From contig NSGV01000001.1 in the NCBI GenBank assembly GCA_002300355.1, positions 930,001 to 994,000 of the forward strand: 64,000 nucleotides of DNA, written 5' to 3'. This stretch comes from Streptomyces sp. TLI_235. Lineage in GTDB: Bacteria > Actinomycetota > Actinomycetes > Streptomycetales > Streptomycetaceae. Position numbers and translations under genes: made by a program. Under the pieces are notes generated by a model. It ran no database searches. It was not told where the DNA came from and saw only the letters and a list, made by a program, of their open reading frames with translations. Of this stretch, positions 57,708 through 64,000 are shown piece by piece; the stretch's first letter is position 1; the number at the start of each line of letters is the position of its first letter.

Positions 57708-59499
57708 TCAGCCGGTGGTGTACGCGGTCGCCTGGATACCGTAGAGCTCGGCGTAGCGTCCCTGGAGTTCCAGCAGCTCCTGATGGGAGCCGATTTCGGC
57801 CAGCCGTCCCCGGTCGAGCACCAGGATCAGGTCGGCGCCGGTGACGGTGGAGAAGCGGTGCGAGACGATCACGGTGATAGCGCCGGTCCGGGCGGCGACG
57901 TCGCGCGCCCGGGCCAGCTGGCGTTGGAAGATCTCCTGTTCGCTCGGGGCGTCGAGCGAGGCCGTGGGTTCGTCGAGGACGAACAGCAGCGGTTCGCGGC
58001 GCATGGTGGCGCGGGCGAGCGCGGTCTTCTGCCACTGCCCCTCGGACAGGTCGACGCCGCCCAGCGAGCGGCCGAGCCGAGTGTCCATGCCCTGCGGCAG
58101 GCGGCTGACGAAACCGGTGGCCTCGGCCTCGCGCAGCGCCTCGGCGATCCGCTCGCGGTCGTCCAGGTGCGTCTCAGCGAAGACGGTGCGGTAGCGGCCG
58201 AAGTCCTGGAAGGCGGCGCTGGTCCGGGCGTGCCAGCCGGCGCTGTCGTAGCGGGCGAGGTCGGTGCCGTCGACGGTGATCCGGCCGGTAGAACCGGTTG
58301 AGCAGCTTGACCAGGGTGGTCTTGCCGGAGCCGTACTCGCCGACCACGGCGACCACTGTCCCGGCCGGGATGCTGAAGCTGACGTCCTCCAGCGCGTACC
58401 GGTCGGTGCCGGGGTAGCGGTAACCGACCTGCTCGAAGGTGATGCCGGCGGTCAGCCGGTCCGGCGGGGCGATGCCCTCCGAGCTGTCGGCGCGCCGGTC
58501 GGCGGCGTAGCCGCGCAGCCACAGGAAGGGCTCGACCAGGCGCTGGGCGGCGACGGTGTCGGTGGTCCGGCCGACGGCGGCCTGGACTGAGCCGCGCAGC
58601 GTGGAGGCGACGGTGATGGCGAGCACCACGTCGCCGGGCGAGCCGTCGCCCCGGGCGGTGCGCTGGATGACCACGGCGAGCCCGGCGACGAACCCGGCGG
58701 TGAAGAGCGTCCAGCCGCTCACCCGCCATGCGGCGGAGACGAGTTGGGCCCGGAACCGGCCCAGGGCGACCTCGTCCCAGGCGGCGGCCTGGCGGCGGGC
58801 CAGTTCGGCGCCGGCGCCCGCGACCCGGATCTCCTTGGCGGGCCCGGCCTCCGTGGCGGTGTCGAACAGATGCTTCTGGAGTCGGAACGCCTCGGCCGTC
58901 TCCGTCTCGGCCCGGCTGATCCGCCGCTGGCCCTGCCGGTCGAACCAGATTGGGGCGGCCGCGAACAGCAGCAGGAGCAGCAGCCACGGGCTGACCGTGC
59001 CCAGCAGCAGCGAGACGCCGAGCTGGACCACGCCGAAGAAGGCGGAGACCGCCGACCAGAGGCCGTTGATGATGCCCCAGGGGGCGCCGCGGACGATGGT
59101 CACCCGGTCGAGGAAGTCGGTGCGCTCGACGTGCTCCAGGCCGTCCAGCAACGCGAGGTCGCGGCTGATGAACTCGTTCAGGTCGAGCACGCTGACCTTG
59201 TCGACGAGCAGAGCCATGACGTTGCCGCTCAGGTCTGCGAGGACGCCGGTGACGGCGTACGCGACGGCGGCGCCGAGCGCCCCCGTGACCGCAGTGCCGG
59301 CGGCTCCGTCGATCGCGCCGTTGATCGCGGCGCGCAGGGTGAGCGCGGTCGCCGCGACGGTTGCCACGGTCAGCGCCTGGGTGGCCAGGGCGGCGACGGT
59401 CAGCCCCGGCGCGCGCCGGTAGGACAGGGTGAGCAGTTCACGGGCCAGCCGCAGGTAGTCGCGAGCGCTCGGCCGGTACTCGGGCCGGTCCACGGTCAC
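57708..59499 (-). pseudogene. ABC exporter (membrane plus ATPase), second of a pair, frameshifted
   Basis: GTG 59499 overlaps the preceding stop. Six membrane helices are followed by an ATPase domain with Walker A GEYGSGKTTLVKLL, signature LSEGQW and Walker B LLFVLDEPTASLD. Just after LLNRFYRP, near 58280, the frame breaks. The expected GRITVDGTDLARYDSAGWH lies in another frame with several bases missing, as if a ccggcc repeat had slipped. The corrected length is about 600 residues. With its partner it would make a heterodimeric exporter of peptides, lipids or drugs. Confidence 0.75.
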
Positions 59500-61340
59500 T
59501 GGAGTTCGCTTTCGTCCGCGCGGTCGTCGTAGCCGAGCTGGAACCGCTCGGCCTGGATGGCGAAGAGCTCGGCGTACCTGCCGTCGAGGGCCATCAGTTC
59601 GTCGTGGGTGCCGGATTCGGTGATCCGGCCGCCGTCGAGGAGCACGATCCGGTCCGCCTGCCGGACGGTGGACAGCCGGTGCGAGATCAGCACCACGCTC
59701 GCCCTGCCGCGGTGTTCGGCGAGCCGGTTGAACACCTCGAACTCGGTCCGCACGTCCAGGTGCGCGGTCGGCTCGTCCAGCACGAGCAGTCCGGCGCCGG
59801 TGTGCACGGCGTACAGCGCGCGGGCGAGGACCGCCTGCTGCCACTGGCCGCCGGAGAGGTCGACGCCGCCGGTGCGCGAGCGGGGTCTGCCAGCCGTCCG
59901 GCAGCCGTTCCAGCACCGCGTCGAAGCCGGAGTCCTTGGCGGCGGCGTCCAGCGCGGCGTGGTCGACCGGAACGGTGGCGTGGCCGAGCGCGACGTTGTC
60001 GGCCGCCGAGAGCCGGTACTTGACGAAGTCCTGGAACACCACCGACACGTGCTCGCGCCAGGCGGCGGCACCGAGGTCGGCGAGGTCGCGTCCGTCGGCG
60101 GTGATCCGGCCGCCGGTGGGCCGGTACAGGCCGGACAGGAGCTTGATCACGGTGGACTTGCCGGCGCCGTTCAGGCCGACCACGGCGAGCAGTTCACCGG
60201 GCCGGATCTCCAGGTCCAGCCCGTGCAGCACGGTGCGCTCGGTGCCGGGATAGGTGAAGGACACGTCCTCGAAGACCACCGATGGCGGCCCGTCGCGCCG
60301 CTCCACGCGGGGGGCCGGGAGGGCGTCGACCGTACCGGCCTGCGGGGTCAGGATCTCGCGGAGCCGCTCGTAGGCGAGCAGGCTCTCGGTGGCGGCGCGG
60401 ATGTTGCGGACGTCGTCGCTGTAGCCGAGCGACTGCACCAGCGCCCAGGAGGCGGTCAGCACCGCGGTGAGGACGGCCGTGGAGGCGCGGCCGCGGGCCG
60501 CGTCCTCGGCCACCGCCAGGTACACGATGCCCAGCGGGACGCCGACCAGCAGGAACTGGCTCCACTCGTTGAACAGCATCCTGTGGAACACCGCCCATAT
60601 CGGGTCGAACATCGCCCGCAGGTGGTTCTGGATCCGTTCGACCATCCACTCGCCGAAGCCGAAGACCCGTACCTCCATGCTCGGGCCGACCTCCGTCAGG
60701 GCCTCCTGCCAGACGTCGGAGTGCAGGGCGTGGTCGACGCCCTTGCGCCACATGGCGGTGAAGAGGTGCGCCTGCCGGTTGCGCAGGTACTGGTTGGCCG
60801 CTCCCGGCAGCAGCAGGACCGGCACCGCCCACCACACGTACTGCGCCAGGACGACGCACGCACCGGCCAGGCCGAGCAGTGCGGTGATCCGGCGCAGCCG
60901 GCCCAGCGCGCCCTCGGCGGGGGTGCGCTCGGTCCAGTTGGCGGGTTCGGCGCGGGCGTGCCGGATCAGCTGCTGGACCTGCGGCGTCTCCAGCGCCTCG
61001 ATGGTCGGGCTCAGCGTGGTGAGCCCGGACGATCCGGGCGCGGTGCGCCCCGTTGACGCGGGGGTAGGTGAGCTCTTCCAGCGGTGCGGTCAGCGCCTCC
61101 AGGATGTGCCCGAAACAGCAGGACGACACCGAACGCGGCGAGCGGGGCGAGGGCGGCGCCGAACATGTCCGCGCCCGGGTGGCTCTGCACTCGGGCGACG
61201 AGCGCGGCCGTGGTCAGCGCGGCGGCGGCCGGCAGGGCCGCCTGGACGAGCGGGAGCGCGACCAGGGCGGCCAGCAGCGGTGGCCGCGCGTCGCGCAGCG
61301 GGCGCAGCAGCAGGGCGGCGCGGTCGACGATGGGTGTCAC
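59496..61340 (-). pseudogene. ABC exporter (membrane plus ATPase), first of a pair, three frameshifts
   Basis: From GTG 61340 the protein reads VDRAALLLRPLRDARPPLL. Breaks occur near 61110 (before GHILEALTAPLEELTYP), near 61045 (before SGLTTLSPTIEAL) and near 59880 (before TGGVDLSGGQW). Pieces include the membrane domain, Walker A GLNGAGKSTVIKLL, signature LSGGQW and Walker B LLVLDEPTAHLD. The three shifts together restore the original frame. That pattern suits sequencing error but also a degenerate gene. It overlaps the second exporter gene by 4 nt, so the two form one operon. Confidence 0.72.
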
Positions 61341-61560
61341 GGTTGGCGGTCCTCGGGGAGAGCTCGGGTCGGGTCGATCGGGTCAGGACGTGCTGCGACA
61401 CCATCACAGCCCTTGCGTCAACAGGCCGTTGACGGCGGTGGTTGACCGATACCGGCCACGACGGGCCCGTTGACCGCTGGATCCGCTCGACCCGAGCATG
61501 GGTGCGCGGCGCGCCGGAACACACTTCACGCTCACGGAATTCCTCGACGGAGAGGTCCCC

Positions 61561-62910
61561 ATGTTCCGATCCCGCTCCCTGCGGTCCCGCCTCCTGGGCG
61601 TGGCCGCCGCCGTCGGCCTCGCGCTCGGCCTGACTCTGCAGGCCGCTCCCCAGGCCGGCGCCGCCTCGCTGACCCAGATCACGAACTTCGGCACCAACCC
61701 GACCGGCCTGGCCATGCACCTGTACGTGCCGAACAATGTCAAGGCCAACCCCCCGATCCTGCTGGCCCTGCACGGGTGCCAGGGTTCGGGGCCGTACCTG
61801 TACTCGAGTCAGGACTTCGCGTCGCTGGCCGACCGGTACGGGTTCCTCGTCATCTACCCCTCGACGAACCCCAGCGGAAGCTGTTGGGACGTCTCCTCCG
61901 ACCAGGCGTTGACCCGCAACGGCGGCAGTGACCCGGTCGGGCTCATGTCGATGATCACCTACACGGAGCAGCACTACGGCGGCAACGCCAACGCCGTGTA
62001 CGTGACCGGCCAGTCGTCCGGCGGGATGATGACGAACGTGATGCTCGCCGACTACCCCGACGTGTTCAAGGCGGGCGCGGCGTTCATGGGAGTGCCCTAC
62101 CACTGCTTCTACACCGGCTCCGTGCGCGGCTGGAACTCGGCCTGCGCCCAGGGCCAGGTCTCGATGACCCCGCAGCAGTGGGGCAGCCTGGTGCGCAACA
62201 CGGGGTATCCCGGCTACACCGGTCCGCGTCCGCGGGTGCAGCTGTGGCACGGAACCGCCGACACCATCCTGAACCACAACAACCTCGGTGAAGAAGTCAA
62301 GCAGTGGACCGATGTCCTCGGCGTTAGCCAGACCCCGTCGGCCACCGACACCCCGGTGACCAACTGGACCCGTACCCGGTACAACAACGGCGCCGGCACC
62401 ACCCAGGTCGAGGCGTACAGCATCGCCGGGACCGGGCACGAACTGCCGGTCAAGGGCTCCACGATGGCCGCCACCGCGATCCACTTCATGGGCCTGGACG
62501 CGGGGTCCTCCGGCGGCGGTACGACCGGCGCGCTGCATGCCGTGGACGCGGGCAAGTGCCTGACCGATGCCAGCACGGCGCTGGGTACGCAGCAGCAGAT
62601 CTTCGCCTGCAACGGCGGCGCGAACCAGACCTGGACCCGGACGTCGTCGAACCAGCTGACCGTGACCGTGGGCGGCAGCACGCTGTGCCTGGACGCCAAC
62701 GCGCACGGCACCACCAACGGCACCAAGGCGATCGTCTGGTCCTGCAACGGCCAGGCCAACCAGCAGTGGCAGCTGAACTCGAACGGCACCATCACCGGGG
62801 TGCAGTCGGGGCTCTGCCTGGACGTGGCCGGTCTGGCCACCGCCGACGGTACGCCCGTCCAGCTGTGGACCTGCAGCGGCGGCAGGAACCAGCAGTGGAC
62901 CCTGGGCTGA
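61561..62910 (+). CDS. Secreted CE1/PHB-depolymerase-family esterase with ricin-type lectin domain
   Basis: This 449-residue protein has a signal peptide (LLGVAAAVGLALGLTLQAAP). The alpha/beta-hydrolase domain has LLALHGCQGSGPYLYS, nucleophile motif GQSSGGMMTNV, acid HGTADTIL and His in GTGHELP. This is the acetylxylan or feruloyl esterase type of the PHB-depolymerase family. After a Gly/Ser linker, a beta-trefoil lectin module (CBM13) spans about 130 residues with repeated QxW: NQTW, NQQW, NQQW. It probably deacylates plant cell-wall xylan. The ATG at 61561 follows ggagagg. LacI-type boxes lie downstream. Confidence 0.9.
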   Translation: MFRSRSLRSRLLGVAAAVGLALGLTLQAAPQAGAASLTQITNFGTNPTGLAMHLYVPNNVKANPPILLALHGCQGSGPYLYSSQDFASLADRYGFLVIYPSTNPSGSCWDVSSDQALTRNGGSDPVGLMSMITYTEQHYGGNANAVYVTGQSSGGMMTNVMLADYPDVFKAGAAFMGVPYHCFYTGSVRGWNSACAQGQVSMTPQQWGSLVRNTGYPGYTGPRPRVQLWHGTADTILNHNNLGEEVKQWTDVLGVSQTPSATDTPVTNWTRTRYNNGAGTTQVEAYSIAGTGHELPVKGSTMAATAIHFMGLDAGSSGGGTTGALHAVDAGKCLTDASTALGTQQQIFACNGGANQTWTRTSSNQLTVTVGGSTLCLDANAHGTTNGTKAIVWSCNGQANQQWQLNSNGTITGVQSGLCLDVAGLATADGTPVQLWTCSGGRNQQWTLG

Positions 62911-62921
62911 CACCGGCCGCT

Positions 62922-62935
62922 TGTTAGCGCTAACA
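62922..62935. promoter_or_regulatory. LacI-type operator TGTTAGCGCTAACA, copy 1
   Basis: A perfect 14-bp palindrome lies 12 bp after the esterase stop. The identical copy at 63099 is 177 bp away. The 249-bp gap (62911-63159) holds these boxes and no gene. Confidence 0.7.
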
Positions 62936-63098
62936 GAATATGGCAGCGAGCGGGGGCGCCCGTTCCGTCGCACCCCTGGACGCGACCGAGACGCCGGGGC
63001 TATAAACGTGACACTGTCGAACACGGCCGACGGCCTTCGACGCCACCCCCACCGCTCGCCGCCCACCCTTCCGGCACGCCGCTTTCCGCACGGCGTTT

Positions 63099-63112
63099 TG
63101 TTAGCGCTAACA
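63099..63112. promoter_or_regulatory. LacI-type operator TGTTAGCGCTAACA, copy 2
   Basis: The second perfect copy lies 47 bp before the GH127 start codon, where a repressor would block transcription. Two spaced copies allow DNA looping. Confidence 0.7.
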
Positions 63113-63159
63113 GTTCATCCGCCGGTCTCCTCCCCCCACCCGGAAGGAACAGATCCCGC

Positions 63160-64000
63160 GTGTCGTCCACCCCCCTGAACCGCCGCAGCCTGCTGAAGGC
63201 CACCGGCGTGCTAGCCCTCGCACCGGCCGTCGGACTCGGCCTCGCGCCGGCGGCCGCCGAGGCCGCCGGCTCCTCGACGCAGCCGTTCGACCTCGGCCAG
63301 GTCCGGCTCACCGCCGGCCGGTTGCGCGACAACCAGGACCGCACCCTGGCGTACCTGCGCTTCGTCGACGTCGACCGCCTGCTGTACAACTTCCGCGCGA
63401 ACCACCGGCTGTCCACCAACGCCGCTGCCGCGACCGGCGGTTGGGACGCCCCGTCGTTCCCGTTCCGCACCCACGTGCAGGGGCACTTCCTCAGCGCCTG
63501 GGCCCAGGCCTACGCGGGAACGGGCGACACCGTCTGCCGCGACAAGGCCACCTACATGGTGGCCGAGCTGGCCAAGTGCCAGGCCAACAACGCCGTCCCG
63601 GGGTTCTCCGCCGGCTACCTCTCGGGCTTCCCGGAGAACGACTTCGCCCAGCTCGAGGCCGGCTCGCTGAAGAACGGCAACGTCCCCTACTACTGCGTCC
63701 ACAAGACCATGGCCGGCCTGCTCGACGTCTGGCTCCTGATGGGCAGCACCCAGGCCCGGGACGTCCTGCTGGCCATGGCCGGCTGGGTCGACCAGCGCAC
63801 CGGACGGCTCACCCAGAGCCAGATGCAGGCGCTCCTGGGCACCGAGTTCGGAGGCATGAACGAGGTGATGGCCGACCTCCACCTGCGGACCGGGGACGCC
63901 CGCTGGCTGACGGTCGCCCAACGCTTCGACCACGCCGCCGTGTTCGACCCGCTGGCCGCCGGCCAGGACCGGCTGAACGGCCTGCACGCCAACACCCAGG
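63160..64000 (+). CDS. Glycoside hydrolase family 127 (beta-L-arabinofuranosidase-like), partial
   Basis: The GTG start at 63160 lies behind ggaagga. A twin-arginine signal is present (LNRRSLLKATGVLALAPAVG). The visible 280 residues read FDLGQVRLTAGRLRDNQDRTL, LLYNFRANHRLST, GHFLSAWAQAYAGTGD and YYCVHKTMAGLLDVWLLMGS, the alpha/alpha-barrel start of GH127 (formerly DUF1680). Family members release L-arabinofuranose from plant glycans or glycoproteins; catalytic cysteines lie further on, beyond the window edge. The esterase upstream and the operator boxes suggest one hemicellulose-degradation regulon. The gene is truncated by the window. Confidence 0.88.
   Translation, partial: MSSTPLNRRSLLKATGVLALAPAVGLGLAPAAAEAAGSSTQPFDLGQVRLTAGRLRDNQDRTLAYLRFVDVDRLLYNFRANHRLSTNAAAATGGWDAPSFPFRTHVQGHFLSAWAQAYAGTGDTVCRDKATYMVAELAKCQANNAVPGFSAGYLSGFPENDFAQLEAGSLKNGNVPYYCVHKTMAGLLDVWLLMGSTQARDVLLAMAGWVDQRTGRLTQSQMQALLGTEFGGMNEVMADLHLRTGDARWLTVAQRFDHAAVFDPLAAGQDRLNGLHANTQ

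Noticed and set aside
63000..63995. Minus-strand frames at the right edge
   Set aside because: They are antisense to the GH127 gene, which has a twin-arginine signal, a good ribosome-binding site and family motifs but no stop inside the window.

Overview
The window is very GC-rich, with GTG and TTG starts, codons ending mostly in G or C, twin-arginine and Ala-rich signal peptides, a WhiB protein, a SpoIIE-type phosphatase and an integrative conjugative element with an FtsK-like TraB. This points to a streptomycete (Streptomyces, Kitasatospora or a close relative). No rRNA, tRNA or CRISPR array was seen. At least seven genes carry frameshifts, several in short homopolymers, so some broken genes may be assembly errors.

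Layout. 1-17 kb holds ordinary chromosomal genes: a polysaccharide deacetylase end and a BioF2-like acetyltransferase (both frameshifted), an orphan solute-binding lipoprotein between two CebR-like boxes, a divergent MarR/Bcr-type exporter pair, a SpoIIE phosphatase, a secreted M1 peptidase, a secreted phospholipase D-family protein and a membrane GGDEF-EAL protein. 17.4-21.4 kb is the most notable native locus. A single-module NRPS (MbtH fused to A-T-R) overlaps by 4 nt a leucyl/phenylalanyl-tRNA-protein transferase homologue, the architecture of a tRNA-dependent peptide-aldehyde pathway of the livipeptin kind. An MFS exporter and an ArsR-like regulator lie next to it. 23.6-38.7 kb carries a metallophosphoesterase, a decayed pectate lyase, a secreted transglycosylase with an Ala/Lys repeat stalk, a glycosyltransferase, a HIT-like protein, a FAD/Fe-S oxidoreductase, a thioesterase, an SGNH esterase, CBS and SPFH proteins, an uracil-DNA glycosylase, a CHAD protein and a DsbA-VKOR disulfide pair.

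38.66-56.74 kb is an 18-kb actinomycete integrative and conjugative element (AICE) inserted in the last codons of the VKOR gene. Imperfect 28-bp repeats mark both ends, and both copies encode the same C-terminus and stop. The element encodes a tyrosine integrase (frameshifted) and Xis. Its replication module has a primase-polymerase, a RecA-like ATPase, SSB and a short beta-clamp-like protein. Transfer functions are TraB and Spd-like membrane proteins. Regulators are WhiB, a KorSA-like GntR and an XRE-type protein, and a Ser/Thr kinase is cargo. The long minus-strand operon starts behind an rRNA-like boxA leader. TGTCAC/GTGACA clusters recur only at its control regions, and an octamer family follows traB, where a transfer locus would be expected.

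Right of the element is the 3' end of a second integrase gene fused to a FadR-type regulator gene, the scar of a lost tandem element. Then come two overlapping, frameshifted ABC exporter genes. The window ends with a secreted CE1 esterase carrying a ricin-type lectin domain and the start of a GH127 beta-L-arabinofuranosidase. Two perfect TGTTAGCGCTAACA boxes lie between them, suggesting a LacI-type hemicellulose regulon.
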